Translations under genes and position numbers: made by a program
Assembly (NCBI RefSeq): GCF_030811595.1
Contig: NZ_JAUSRB010000001.1
Span: 1,860,001-1,924,000 of the forward strand
DNA from: Streptosporangium brasiliense
GTDB lineage: Bacteria; Actinomycetota; Actinomycetes; Streptosporangiales; Streptosporangiaceae
Direction of reading: 5' to 3'
DNA: 64,000 nucleotides
Shown here: piece after piece, positions 22,393-31,851 of the stretch
Position numbering within the stretch: position 1 is the first letter of the stretch
Layout: each line of letters begins with the position of its first letter
The notes under the pieces: model-generated
What the model was told of the DNA's origin: nothing
Database searches by the model: none
What the model saw: only the letters and a program-made list of their open reading frames with translations

Positions 22393-23781
22393 ATGGACGT
22401 CTTGGACCTGTCCCGCTGGCAGTTCGGTATAACGACCGTCTACCACTTCCTGTTCGTGCCGCTGACGATCGGCCTGTCGATCGTCGTCGCGGGACTGCAG
22501 ACCGCCTGGCACCGCACCCGGAAACCGGCCTATCTGCGGTTGACCAAGTTCTGGGGCAGGCTCTTCCTGATCAACTTCGCGATGGGCGTGGTCACCGGCA
22601 TCGTGCAGGAGTTCCAGTTCGGGATGAACTGGAGTGACTACTCCCGCTTCGTGGGTGACGTCTTCGGTGCCCCGCTGGCCATGGAGGGGCTGATGGCCTT
22701 CTTCCTGGAGTCCACCTTCCTCGGCCTGTGGATCTTCGGATGGGACAGACTGTCGCCCAGGCTCCACCTGGCGACGATCTGGGTGGCCGCGATCGGCACG
22801 AACATCTCGGCCTACTTCATCCTGGCGGCCAACTCCTGGATGCAGCACCCGGTCGGCTACCGGCTCAACCCGGTCACCGGCCGGGCCGAGCTGACCGACA
22901 TCTGGGCGGTGCTGACCAACTCCACCACGCTGGTGACGTTCCCGCACGTGATCTTCGGCGCGTTCGTCACCGCCGGCGCCTTCGTCCTCGGGGTGAGCGC
23001 CTGGCAGCTCGCCCGCGGCAGGGAGGTCGGGCTGTTCCGCACCTCCGCCCGCCTGGCGTTGACCGTCACCCTGGCCGCCTCCGTCGGGGTCGCCCTGTCG
23101 GGTCACTGGCAGGCGCAGATCATGACCGAACAGCAGCCGATGAAGATGGCCGCCGCCGAGGCGCTGTGGGAGGACGAGACCTCCGCCGGCTTCTCGCTGT
23201 TCGCCGTCGGCGACGTCGAGAACGGCCGCAACCACATCAACCTGCAGATCCCGTACGGCCTGAGCCTGCTGTCCACCAACACGCCGGACGGCCGCGTCGA
23301 GGGGATCAACGACATCCAGGCCCGCTACGAGAGCCTTTACGGCCCGGGCGACTACAGGCCCGTCGTGGGCCTCGCCTACTGGTCGTTCCGCTTGATGATC
23401 GGTTTCGGGGCGCTGGCCGCGCTGCTCGCGCTCGCCGGCCTCTGGGCCACCCGGCGCGGGCGGCTGCCGCGCGGCCCGTGGTTCCACCGGCTGGCGATCC
23501 TGGGGATCGGCCTGCCGTTCCTGGCCAACTCCCTGGGGTGGATCTTCACCGAGATGGGCCGCCAGCCGTGGACCGTCTTCGGGATCATGCGCACCGCCGC
23601 CGCGGTCTCGCCCGGCGTGGACGTCACCGAGGTCGCCGTCTCGCTGGCCGGCTTCACCCTGATCTACGCGGTGCTCGCGGTCGTCGAGATCCGGCTGCTG
23701 CTGAAGTTCATCCGGATCGGCCCGGACGACGAGGGCGAGCCCGACCGGCCCGCCGACACCGTCCCCGCCCTGTCCTACTGA
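22393..23781 (+). CDS. cydA: cytochrome bd oxidase subunit I
   Basis: A 462-residue membrane subunit of the bd-type quinol oxidase, which reduces oxygen to water with high affinity. Seen: the heme b595 ligand region YHFLFVPLTIG near 17-27, conserved GRQPW near 383, and a short Q-loop, typical of actinobacterial CydA. About nine helices. The DosR-like box and neighbouring stress proteins suggest induction at low oxygen. cydB follows 24 bases later. Confidence 0.96.
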   Translation: MDVLDLSRWQFGITTVYHFLFVPLTIGLSIVVAGLQTAWHRTRKPAYLRLTKFWGRLFLINFAMGVVTGIVQEFQFGMNWSDYSRFVGDVFGAPLAMEGLMAFFLESTFLGLWIFGWDRLSPRLHLATIWVAAIGTNISAYFILAANSWMQHPVGYRLNPVTGRAELTDIWAVLTNSTTLVTFPHVIFGAFVTAGAFVLGVSAWQLARGREVGLFRTSARLALTVTLAASVGVALSGHWQAQIMTEQQPMKMAAAEALWEDETSAGFSLFAVGDVENGRNHINLQIPYGLSLLSTNTPDGRVEGINDIQARYESLYGPGDYRPVVGLAYWSFRLMIGFGALAALLALAGLWATRRGRLPRGPWFHRLAILGIGLPFLANSLGWIFTEMGRQPWTVFGIMRTAAAVSPGVDVTEVAVSLAGFTLIYAVLAVVEIRLLLKFIRIGPDDEGEPDRPADTVPALSY

Positions 23782-23805
23782 ACCCATCCTGCCGAAGGAG
23801 CAGTC

Positions 23806-24789
23806 ATGGAGCTCACCACCGTCTGGTTCCTGCTCATCGCCGTCCTGTGGACGGGTTACTTCGTGCTGGAGGGTTTCGACTTCGGCGTCGGCATCCTGCT
23901 ACCGCTGCTGGGCCGTGACGAGGCCGACCGGCGCGTCCTCGTCCAGACCATCGGGCCGGTGTGGGACGGCAACGAGGTCTGGCTGCTCGTGGCGGGCGGC
24001 GCGACCTTCGCCGCGTTCCCCGAGTGGTACGCGACCCTGTTCTCCGGCTTCTACCTGCCGCTGTTCGTCATCCTGGTGGCCCTCATCGTGCGCGGCGTCG
24101 CCCTGGAGTTCCGTAACAAGAGCGACAGCCCCACCGGCTGGGACCGCGCGTTCTTCTGGGGGTCGCTCGGGCCGGCGTTCCTGTGGGGAGTGGCCTTCGC
24201 CAACATCGTGGTCGGCGTCCCGCTGGACGCCGACCACGAGTACACCGGCTCGCTGCTCACCCTGCTCAACCCCTACGCGCTGCTCGGCGGCCTGGCCACG
24301 CTCGTGCTCTTCACCCTGCAGGGCGCCCTGTTCGTCCGGCTGAAGACCGGCGGGGAGCTGCGCGAGCGCGCCGCGCGGCTGATCCGGGTGGCCGCTCCGG
24401 CGGCGCTGGCCGTCGGCGGTCTCTTCCTCGTGATCACCCAGTTGACGGTGGGCAGGCCCGTCACCTGGGCCACCGTGGCGCTGGCCGCCGCGGCGATCGC
24501 GGGCGCCCTGGTCGCGACGGTGCGCGGCCGCGACGGCTGGGCCTTCACCGCCAACACGGTGGCCATCGTCGCGGTCACCGTCACCCTGTTCGCCACCCTG
24601 TGGCCCGACGTGATGCCCGCGCTCGACCCCGCCAACAGCCTCACCGTGGACAACGCCGCCTCCAGCCCGTACACGCTCACGGTGATGACCTGGGTCGCGG
24701 CCGTCTTCACACCCCTGGTGCTGGCCTACCAGGGCTGGACCTACTGGGTGTTCCGCCGCCGCCTGACCCGGCCGCTCGGCGACGGCTGA
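23806..24789 (+). CDS. cydB: cytochrome bd oxidase subunit II
   Basis: A 327-residue membrane subunit partnering CydA. Seen: GYFVLEGFDFGVGILLP near 18-34 and VWDGNEVWLLVAGGATFAAFP near 50-70, both family hallmarks, with about eight helices. A site AAGGAG precedes ATG. The cydDC transporter genes needed for assembly are not in this window. Confidence 0.96.
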   Translation: MELTTVWFLLIAVLWTGYFVLEGFDFGVGILLPLLGRDEADRRVLVQTIGPVWDGNEVWLLVAGGATFAAFPEWYATLFSGFYLPLFVILVALIVRGVALEFRNKSDSPTGWDRAFFWGSLGPAFLWGVAFANIVVGVPLDADHEYTGSLLTLLNPYALLGGLATLVLFTLQGALFVRLKTGGELRERAARLIRVAAPAALAVGGLFLVITQLTVGRPVTWATVALAAAAIAGALVATVRGRDGWAFTANTVAIVAVTVTLFATLWPDVMPALDPANSLTVDNAASSPYTLTVMTWVAAVFTPLVLAYQGWTYWVFRRRLTRPLGDG

Positions 24790-24852
24790 ACGCCACGGGC
24801 CCGGCGGGCGCCGGTCCGCGCCGCCGGCCGGGAGGCCGTCGGCGGGGGACCG

Positions 24853-25827
24853 TCAGCCGGGGAAGTGGCAGGCCACCCTCCTGCCGCCGGCGCCGTGCGG
24901 TCCGAGCGGGGGCGCCTGGCTCCGGCACAGGTCCCGGGCCGAGGCGCAGCGGGGGTTGAAGGAGCAGCCCGGAGGTGGGGCCGCCGGGCTGGGCGGGTCG
25001 CCCAGCAGGACGATCCGCTCACGGGTGAGCTCCACCTCCGGGTCGGGGACCGGCACGGCCGACAGCAGGGCGCGGGTGTAGGGATGGGCCGGGTCGGTGT
25101 AGACGGACTCGCGGGGGCCGATCTCCACGACGCGGCCGAGATACATCACCGCGACCCGGTCGCACATGTGGCGCACCACCGACAGGTCGTGGGCGATGAA
25201 CAGGTACGCCAGCCCCAGCTCCCGCTGGAGGTCGGTGAGCAGGTTGACGATCTGCGCCTGGATCGACACGTCCAGCGCCGACACCGGCTCGTCGCAGACG
25301 ATCAGCCTGGGCCGGGACGCCAGCGCCCGGGCGATGCCGATGCGCTGGGCCTGGCCGCCGGAGAACTCGTGCGGATAGCGGTCGGCGTGCTCGGCGCCCA
25401 GACCGACCCGCTCCAGGAGCTCGATCACGCCGCGCCGGTCCAGCAGCCGTGACGGGCCGGAGACGATGCGCTCGACGGTCTGGCGGGGGTTCAGCGACGC
25501 GGACGGGTCCTGGAAGATCATCTGGATGTCCCGGCGGAGCGGGCGCAGGTCGCGCTGGCTGAGACGGGTGATGTCGCGGCCGTCGAAGGTGACGGTGCCG
25601 CCGGTGGGTTCCAGCAGGCGGACGATCATCCGGCCGGTGGTGGACTTGCCGCAGCCGGACTCCCCGACCAGACCGAGGGTCTCCCCGGGCCGCACGTCGA
25701 AGGTGACGCCGTCCACGGCCTTCACCCCGGCCCGCCGCCCGCCGAAGGTCATCCGTAGATCCCGTACGGCCAGCAGCGGCGCGGTCCGGCCCGCCGCCTC
25801 CGGCCCGGCGGTGGACTGTACGGTCAT
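24853..25827 (-). CDS. peptide ABC transporter ATPase (DppF/OppF-like)
   Basis: A 324-residue ATPase, the last gene of a five-gene importer operon. Seen: Walker [10 protein letters not shown] near 56-64, signature [15 protein letters not shown], Walker [13 protein letters not shown], and a C-terminal oligopeptide-transporter extension with four cysteines (CSFNPRC, DLCRSQ, VACHF) that in relatives binds an iron-sulfur cluster. Starts inside the end of the preceding gene (4-base overlap). Confidence 0.94.
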   Translation of the reverse strand: MTVQSTAGPEAAGRTAPLLAVRDLRMTFGGRRAGVKAVDGVTFDVRPGETLGLVGESGCGKSTTGRMIVRLLEPTGGTVTFDGRDITRLSQRDLRPLRRDIQMIFQDPSASLNPRQTVERIVSGPSRLLDRRGVIELLERVGLGAEHADRYPHEFSGGQAQRIGIARALASRPRLIVCDEPVSALDVSIQAQIVNLLTDLQRELGLAYLFIAHDLSVVRHMCDRVAVMYLGRVVEIGPRESVYTDPAHPYTRALLSAVPVPDPEVELTRERIVLLGDPPSPAAPPPGCSFNPRCASARDLCRSQAPPLGPHGAGGRRVACHFPG

Positions 25828-26828
25828 CGTGTGCCTCCGGGGATCTCGGCGAGGTGACAGGCCGTCCGGTGGCCCGCGCCCGGCGGCCCGGAGCCGCCGG
25901 GCGCGGCCGGGCGCGGTTCCGGGACCTCGGTGACGCAGGCGTCGTGGGGGGCGGCGGCGTAACGGGCGCAGCGCGGGTGGAACCGGCAGCCGGACGGCGG
26001 CGCGAGCAGCGACGGCGGGTTGCCGGGGATCGCCCGCAGCCGTCCTCCGTCCTGCCCGTCGGCGGCCGTCAGGCGGGGGACCGAGGCGAGCAGCCCCCGC
26101 GTGTAGGGGTGGCGGGGGGCCCGGAAGACCTCCCGGGCGGGGGCGTGCTCGGCGGTGCGCCCGCCGTACATCACCAGGACCTCGTCGGCGACCCGCGCCA
26201 CGACGCCCAGGTCGTGAGTGATCATCATGACCGCCACGCCGCGGTCCTCCTGGATCCTCTTGATCAGCTCCAGGATCTGCGCCTGCACGGTCACGTCCAG
26301 GGCGGTGGTCGGCTCGTCGGCGATGAGCAGGTCCGGCTCGCAGGACAGGGCCATCGCGATCATCACGCGCTGCCGCATGCCGCCGGAGAAGTGGTGGGGA
26401 TACTCGCCCGCGCGCCGCCTCGGCTCGGGGATGCCCACCTCCGCGAGCATCTCCACCGCGCGCTCGCGCGCCGCCCGCCGCGAGGCCCGCAGGTGCAGCC
26501 GGTAGGCCTCGGCGATCTGCTCGCCGACGGTGTAGAAGGGGTGCAGCGACGACAGCGGGTCCTGGAAGATCATCGCCATCCGGCGGCCGCGCAGCTCGCG
26601 GAGCCGGGAGGCGGGTGCGCCCACCAGCTCCTCGCCGTCGAAGACGATCGAGCCGGAGACGGCGGCCTCGCGGTGCAGGCCCATGATCGCAAGCGATGAC
26701 GCCGACTTGCCGGAGCCCGACTCGCCCACGATGCCGAGCGTGCGGCCCCGGTCCAGGGTGAAGCCGATCCCGTCCACCGCGGTCCCGGCCGGGAAGCTCA
26801 CCCGCAGGTCTCTGACTTCCAGGATCAC
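25824..26828 (-). CDS. peptide ABC transporter ATPase (DppD/OppD-like)
   Basis: A 334-residue ATPase. GTG 26828 is the start, overlapping the permease stop; the longer open frame beyond is not coding. Seen: Walker [10 protein letters not shown], where the last residue is Ala rather than Thr/Ser, followed by Ser-Ser that may still coordinate magnesium; signature [15 protein letters not shown]; Walker [13 protein letters not shown]; and the C-terminal cysteine motif [10 protein letters not shown]. It pairs with the DppF-like ATPase. Confidence 0.93.
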   Translation of the reverse strand: MILEVRDLRVSFPAGTAVDGIGFTLDRGRTLGIVGESGSGKSASSLAIMGLHREAAVSGSIVFDGEELVGAPASRLRELRGRRMAMIFQDPLSSLHPFYTVGEQIAEAYRLHLRASRRAARERAVEMLAEVGIPEPRRRAGEYPHHFSGGMRQRVMIAMALSCEPDLLIADEPTTALDVTVQAQILELIKRIQEDRGVAVMMITHDLGVVARVADEVLVMYGGRTAEHAPAREVFRAPRHPYTRGLLASVPRLTAADGQDGGRLRAIPGNPPSLLAPPSGCRFHPRCARYAAAPHDACVTEVPEPRPAAPGGSGPPGAGHRTACHLAEIPGGTR

Positions 26829-27814
26829 GCGTACCTCACACGGGGGTCGATCACGGCGTAGACGAGGTCCACGCCGAGGTTGGCCAGGGTGATGAAGAAG
26901 GCGGCCAGCAGGGTGACGCCGAGGACGACTGGCTGGTCGGCCTTGAAGATCGCGTCGTAGGTGAGCTGCCCGATGCCCGGCAGGCCGAAGACGTGCTCGG
27001 TGATGACCGCCCCGGCGAGCAGGCCGCCCAGGTCCATGCCGAAGATCGTGACGATCGGGGTGAGCGCCGAGCGCAGGCCGTGCTTGGTGACGACGGTCCG
27101 CTCGTACAGGCCCTTGGCGCGGGCCGTCCTGATGTACGGCTCCGCCATCGTCTCGATCATCGAGGCCCGGGTGAGCCTGGCGTACATGGCGGCGTACAGG
27201 CTGGCGAGCGTCATCCAGGGCAGCAGCAGGTTGCCCGCCCAGGCGGCCGGATCCTCGGTGATCGGCCGGTAGTCGGGGTAGGGCAGCCATTCGAGCTGCT
27301 GGACCAGGACGAGCAGCAGCATCATCGCGGTGAAGTAGACCGGCACCGAGGCGGAGGCGAGCGTGGCCGCCATGAGCGAGCGGTCGAGCGTGCTCCCCCG
27401 GCGCAGGGCCGCGACCAGCCCGACGGCCAGGCCGCCGGCGAGCCAGAGCACGGCCGAGCCGAGGGCCAGCGAGACGCTCACCGGCAGGCGGTCGGTCAGC
27501 AGGTCCCAGACGGGCAGCGCGTTCTGGTAGGAGTAGCCGAAACAGGGGACGGAGCACTCCAGCGCGGCCGGGCCGGTGCCCAGCGTGCGGCCGGCGAAGA
27601 TGCCGGCCACGTAGGTGCCGAACTGCTCGTACACCGGCCGGTCCAGGCCCATCTGCCCGCGCACCAGCTGCACCTGCTCCGGGGTGCAGGTCTTGCCGCA
27701 GGCGTGGGCGGCCGGGTCCGAGGGGAGCACGTAGAAGACGGCGAAGGTCACCGCGCAGATGACCAGCAGCACGCCCGCCACCGCGGCCAGCCGCCGCAGC
27801 GTGTAAAGGGTCAT
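26825..27814 (-). CDS. peptide ABC transporter permease (DppB-like)
   Basis: A 329-residue permease with about six helices. Seen: N-terminal [28 protein letters not shown] (split), the binding-protein-dependent inner-membrane signature around [22 protein letters not shown] near 225-246, and a periplasmic loop with three cysteines ([16 protein letters not shown]) that may form disulfides. It overlaps both neighbours by four bases. Here the DppB-like gene follows the DppC-like gene, the reverse of the usual order. Confidence 0.93.
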   Translation of the reverse strand: MTLYTLRRLAAVAGVLLVICAVTFAVFYVLPSDPAAHACGKTCTPEQVQLVRGQMGLDRPVYEQFGTYVAGIFAGRTLGTGPAALECSVPCFGYSYQNALPVWDLLTDRLPVSVSLALGSAVLWLAGGLAVGLVAALRRGSTLDRSLMAATLASASVPVYFTAMMLLLVLVQQLEWLPYPDYRPITEDPAAWAGNLLLPWMTLASLYAAMYARLTRASMIETMAEPYIRTARAKGLYERTVVTKHGLRSALTPIVTIFGMDLGGLLAGAVITEHVFGLPGIGQLTYDAIFKADQPVVLGVTLLAAFFITLANLGVDLVYAVIDPRVRYA

Positions 27815-28764
27815 CGGCCCGCTCCCTTCGGGTCGAGGGCGTCGCGCAGCGCGTCCCCGAGGAGGGTGAAGGCCAGGACGGTCAGGAACAGGCAGATGCC
27901 GGGGATCATGAAGTAGGTCGGCACGGTCTGGTACCAGAGCAGGCCGTTGTCGATCATCTGGCCCCATGACGGGGTGGGGGGCCGCACGCCGACGCCGAGG
28001 AAGGACAGCGCGGCCTCGGTGCCGATGTTGGCCGGGATCGCCAGCGTCGTGTAGACGAGGATCGGCGCGGTGAGGTTGGGCAGGATCTCCTTCAGCAGGA
28101 TGTGCGCCCCCATGGCGCCGTTGACCCGGGCGGCGTCCACGAACTCGCGGTGCTTGACGCTCAGCGTCTGCCCGCGCACGATGCGCCCGACGTACGGCCA
28201 GCTGAACATGCTCATGATCAGCACGAGCAGCAGGACGCGGTCGGCGTCGGGCGCGACCGACAGCAGCGCCAGCATGAAGATCAGGCTGGGGAAGGACATC
28301 ACCAGGTCCATGATCCGGCTGAGCACGGTGTCCACCCTGCCGCCGAAGTATCCGGCGGTCAGGCCGACCGCGGTGCCGACGAGCACGGTGACGGCCGTGG
28401 AGGCCACCGCGATCAGCAGCGACACCCGCGCGCCGTACACGATGCGGCTGAAGACGTCGCGGCCGTTGCCCGGCTCGACGCCGAGCCAGTGCTCGGCGCC
28501 GATCCCGCCGAGATCCCCCTTGGGGATCCCGCCGAGCGCCTGGTCGATCGCGGTCTTGTCGAAGGTCTCGGGTTCCCAGCCGTTGAGGCCGGTCAGCAGC
28601 GGGGCGGCCAGGGCCATGGCGACGAAGACCGTCACGACGGCGAGGCCGGACAGCGCGGCCGGGTCGCGGCGGAGCCGCTCGTAGGCGACCCGTCCGGGGG
28701 AGCGGCCGCGGCGGGGCGGGGCCGCGGAGTCCACCGCGGCCGCCTCGCGCGCGGTGGCGGTCAC
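27811..28764 (-). CDS. peptide ABC transporter permease (DppC-like)
   Basis: A 317-residue permease. GTG 28764 overlaps the stop of the binding-protein gene. Seen: OppC-type N-terminus with RLRRDPAALSGLAVVTVFVA, then the permease core with SLIFMLALLSVAP and the cytoplasmic ATPase-contact loop AARVNGAMGAHILLKEILPN near 210-229. A second large periplasmic loop includes HWLGVEPGNGRDVFSR, characteristic of this subfamily. Confidence 0.93.
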   Translation of the reverse strand: MTATAREAAAVDSAAPPRRGRSPGRVAYERLRRDPAALSGLAVVTVFVAMALAAPLLTGLNGWEPETFDKTAIDQALGGIPKGDLGGIGAEHWLGVEPGNGRDVFSRIVYGARVSLLIAVASTAVTVLVGTAVGLTAGYFGGRVDTVLSRIMDLVMSFPSLIFMLALLSVAPDADRVLLLVLIMSMFSWPYVGRIVRGQTLSVKHREFVDAARVNGAMGAHILLKEILPNLTAPILVYTTLAIPANIGTEAALSFLGVGVRPPTPSWGQMIDNGLLWYQTVPTYFMIPGICLFLTVLAFTLLGDALRDALDPKGAGR

Positions 28765-30470
28765 TTCCTGATCCCGAGCGTGGCGTAGTCGAACTGACCG
28801 GACCAGATCAGGTGGCCGAACGCGCCGCCGATCTTGGAGCCGGTGAGCAGCGGCTTGCGGATCCAGAGCAGGGGGATCATCGGGGTCTTCTGCATGATCG
28901 CGGCGTCCAGGTCGACCCAGGCCTGGTCGGCGGCCTTCAGGTCGGTCATGGCGTAGATCGCGTCGATCTTGTCCATGGTCTCCTGGTCCTTGAACAGCGA
29001 CATGTTGCCGCTGTTGCCCTTTTCGGTGATGGTGCGGCCGTCGAACATCATCGGGATGAAGGAGGAGCCGGACGGGTAGTCCTGGCACCAGCCGTACAGC
29101 GCCATGCCGTCGAACTTGGCCGTGTCGCCGATGGTGTCGTAGTAGACCGACGGGTCGAAGGTGCTGATCTCGGTCTCGACGCCGACGCGCTTGAGCGACT
29201 CCTGGATCGCGGTGGCGGCGCCCTTGTCGCCGGTAGAGGCGTACATCTTGATCTTCACCGGCGTCGCCACGCCGGACTCGGCGATCAGTGCCTTGGCCTT
29301 CGCCACGTCGCCGGTCGGCGGGATCTTCAGGGTGTCCTGCGGGACACCGCCGGACAGCGACGGCGGCAGGTAGGCGGTGGCGACCTCGCCGAAGGCCGGG
29401 CCGCCCTTGATGGTCTGGTAGGCCTCCTTGTCGATCGCGTGCTGCAGGGCCAGCCGGAACTTCGGATTGTCGAAGGGCGCCATGGTGGTGTTCATGGCCA
29501 GGGTGTCGGTGCAGCCCCGGATCTCGTTGTGGAAGCGCGCCTTGACCTTGGGGTTGGTGAGGATCTTGGCGAAGCTCTCGCCGTTGACGTCGGCGTAGGT
29601 GACCGCGGTCTGGTCGTCGCCCTGGTCGGCGATGAGCCGGTCCACGATCACGCTCTGCCGCAGGCCCTGCTTGACGACGACCCTGTCCGGCAGCGCCTTG
29701 CGAGCCGGATCGGTGGCCGGATCCCAGTGCTCGTTGCGGCTGAGCACGAGTTCCTTGCCCCGGTCGTAGGTGTCGATCTTGTAGGGGCCCGAGGAGAAGA
29801 CGCGGCTGTCGTACTGGGCCTTGGTGTCCTTGGCCCGGGGCACCGGTGCGAAGGTCGGCAGGGTGGCGTAGTAGGGGAATTCGGCCACGGGGCGCTTGAG
29901 CCTGAAGATGATCTTTCTGTCGTCGGGGGTCTCGATCGACTTCAGGGAACCGTCCTTGTAGGGGCCCCGATACTTCTCGCCGCCGGCCAGGACCAGCCGG
30001 GCGTAGTTGGGGCCGCCGGGCAGCTCGGGGGCGAAGGACCGCTCCACGTTGTACTTGATGTCGGCGGCCACGATGGGGGAGCCGTCCTCGTACTTCAGGC
30101 CCTCCTTGAGGGTGAAGGTCCAGGTCTTGCCGCCGTCGGACATCTCGCCGGTGGTGGTGGCCAGGTCCGGGACGACCTGCAGGCTGGCCGCGCCCGGTTC
30201 GGCCTTGTAGGTGACGAGGGAGCGGTAGAGGTAGCGCAGGCCGAAGTCCATCTCCGGCATCGTCCAGTTGCGGGTCGGGTCGAGGTGGGCGAAGTCCTGG
30301 TTGGACAGGATCGTGAGCGTCCCGCCCCGGGCGGCCTCGCCGGAGGAGGGCTGCTGAGCTTCGCCGGACCGGTTCGCGGCGGGCGCTTGACCGCTCCCGC
30401 CGCAGGCCGCCGTGCCTGACAGAACCGCCGCTGCGAGCAGGCAGATGCCCGCTGTAGTCCTGGGGGACAT
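28761..30470 (-). CDS. peptide ABC transporter substrate-binding lipoprotein
   Basis: A 569-residue family 5 solute-binding protein anchored as a lipoprotein (lipobox TAAC, Cys at 23). Seen: FAHLDPTRNWTMPEMDFGLRYLY near the N-terminus and SSGPYKIDTYDRGKELVLSRN (split) in the middle, both family landmarks. It delivers peptides, or possibly sugars or nickel chelates, to the two permeases. It is the first gene of the operon and has a LysR-type gene just upstream in the same direction. Confidence 0.93.
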   Translation of the reverse strand: MSPRTTAGICLLAAAVLSGTAACGGSGQAPAANRSGEAQQPSSGEAARGGTLTILSNQDFAHLDPTRNWTMPEMDFGLRYLYRSLVTYKAEPGAASLQVVPDLATTTGEMSDGGKTWTFTLKEGLKYEDGSPIVAADIKYNVERSFAPELPGGPNYARLVLAGGEKYRGPYKDGSLKSIETPDDRKIIFRLKRPVAEFPYYATLPTFAPVPRAKDTKAQYDSRVFSSGPYKIDTYDRGKELVLSRNEHWDPATDPARKALPDRVVVKQGLRQSVIVDRLIADQGDDQTAVTYADVNGESFAKILTNPKVKARFHNEIRGCTDTLAMNTTMAPFDNPKFRLALQHAIDKEAYQTIKGGPAFGEVATAYLPPSLSGGVPQDTLKIPPTGDVAKAKALIAESGVATPVKIKMYASTGDKGAATAIQESLKRVGVETEISTFDPSVYYDTIGDTAKFDGMALYGWCQDYPSGSSFIPMMFDGRTITEKGNSGNMSLFKDQETMDKIDAIYAMTDLKAADQAWVDLDAAIMQKTPMIPLLWIRKPLLTGSKIGGAFGHLIWSGQFDYATLGIRK

Positions 30471-30522
30471 TGATCACTCCACGTCGCTGGGGGAAGATCG
30501 AGAGTGATGCGTAACATAGTAA

Positions 30523-30540
30523 TGTGAAATACCATTCACA
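30523..30540. promoter_or_regulatory. LysR-type operator candidate
   Basis: TGTGAA-ATACCA-TTCACA, a perfect six-base inverted repeat in an AT-rich stretch, 53 bases before the binding-protein start. LysR proteins bind interrupted dyads of this kind near the promoters they control. Confidence 0.55.
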
Positions 30541-30602
30541 ATAGAGCGTTATCAATCCGTAGTCATTCCCGATGGCCGGATCCGGCCAGGCCCCCCGGCC
30601 GC

Positions 30603-31559
30603 TCAGATGAGCGGATGCACCTCCGGATGCGCGTCCCACCAGCGCTTGAAGACCGGATTGTCGCCCACGTGGTCGGTGTAGGCGGTCGCGAGACCGCGGT
30701 AGAGCGCCGCCGCCTGTTCGTTGCTCAACCGGTCCCGGCGCCAGGCCACGACCAGCCGGGCGACCTGGGGCTGACCGGCCAGGGGGCGGACGACCGTGCC
30801 GGGCGGCGCCGGCCAGGAGGGATCGACCAGGCGCACCCCGTGCCCGGCCGCGACCAGCGGGCGCCCGGCGCCGCTCGGGGCGTCGTAGCGCAGGTTGGGT
30901 TCGAACCCGGCCGCGCGGCAGGAGGCCCGCAGCGCGGCGAGCGAGCCGTCGTCGGCGCCCGGCGGGCTGATCCAGGACTCGTCCTTCAGGTCGGCGAGGT
31001 GGATCTCCTCCTGTCCGGACAGCCGGTGGGCCGCCGACAGGGCGATGAATATCGGGTACCGGGGGACCAGGGTGCGGCTGACGACGGGCGCCGTCAGCGT
31101 GATGTCGAACCCCTCGATGACGCCCAGCAGCGCCGCGTCGAGCTGGCCGTGCGAGAGCGCCTCGGCCAGCAGGGTCGCGGAGGGCTCGATGCGCAGCGAG
31201 ACCTCGTGTCCGGGCAGCGTGTCGCCGACCCGGTCGACGACGCTCGCGACGCAGGCCAGGTGCACGCAGCCCAGCCGGACGACCCCGGCCGGGCCGGTGG
31301 GTCCGCGCAGGTCGCCGAAGAGCGCGTCGACCTCCGCCAGGACGATGCGGGCACGGGCGACGATCTGGCGTCCCAGGGGCGTCGCCTGCACCCCTGAGTG
31401 GCTGCGCACGAACAGCGCCCCGCCGACCAGCTCCTCGACGCGGTGCAGCTGGTTGGTCATGGCCGGCTGGGACAGGCCCAGCCGGGCCGCGGCCCCTGTG
31501 ACGCTACCTGTTTCCGCTATCGCACAGATCATGCGGAGATGCCTGATGTCGAGATCCAT
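30603..31559 (-). CDS. LysR family transcriptional regulator
   Basis: A 318-residue regulator. Seen: N-terminal helix-turn-helix in residues 4-60 (LRMICAIAETGSVTGAAARLGLSQPAMTNQ, split) and a periplasmic-binding-type effector domain from about 90 onward. ATG 31559 is preferred over TTG 31565. It lies upstream of, and codirectional with, the peptide importer operon, 132 bases away, and probably controls it. Confidence 0.92.
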   Translation of the reverse strand: MDLDIRHLRMICAIAETGSVTGAAARLGLSQPAMTNQLHRVEELVGGALFVRSHSGVQATPLGRQIVARARIVLAEVDALFGDLRGPTGPAGVVRLGCVHLACVASVVDRVGDTLPGHEVSLRIEPSATLLAEALSHGQLDAALLGVIEGFDITLTAPVVSRTLVPRYPIFIALSAAHRLSGQEEIHLADLKDESWISPPGADDGSLAALRASCRAAGFEPNLRYDAPSGAGRPLVAAGHGVRLVDPSWPAPPGTVVRPLAGQPQVARLVVAWRRDRLSNEQAAALYRGLATAYTDHVGDNPVFKRWWDAHPEVHPLI

Positions 31560-31703
31560 AGCCAAGAATTATGTTCCGGGTTATGACGGCAGGTCGCATC
31601 CGGCCATGAAACTTCGGGCAATGCGTCCCTCCGATTCTCCGGATCTGGAGCCCCGGAACCCCCCGCTCCACCCCCAGGCCCGGCGGAGCCCCCGACTTCT
31701 CCC

Positions 31704-31784
31704 CTGTCGATTCGGCAGCACACCCCCCGGCTGTCGATTCACCGGCACACCCCCCAGCTGCTGAATCACCGGCACACCCCCGCA
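31704..31784. repeat. three 27-bp tandem repeats
   Basis: Three imperfect units: CTGTCGATTC... at 31704-31730, 31731-31757 and CTGCTGAATC... at 31758-31784, each ending in CACACCCCC plus two or three bases. They sit in the 292-base gap between the LysR gene and the collagenase, which also holds C-rich spacer but no gene. Because 27 is a multiple of three, the minus strand encodes a nine-residue repeat (GGVPVxxQx), but without start or coding support. Confidence 0.75.
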
Positions 31785-31851
31785 CTTCCGTCGTCCACCG
31801 CCGGCCGAACCCAACCTCGCATCCCGTCGTGGATACCCCCCGGAGGTTTAA

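Noticed and set aside
24790..24852. A terminator hairpin between cydB and the peptide ATPase gene.
   Set aside because: GC-rich arms there pair only with several mismatches, so I could not support one.
27811..30639. A single 942-residue fused permease and binding protein.
   Set aside because: The first two thirds are out of frame with the binding protein; the permease starts at GTG 28764 with a four-base overlap.
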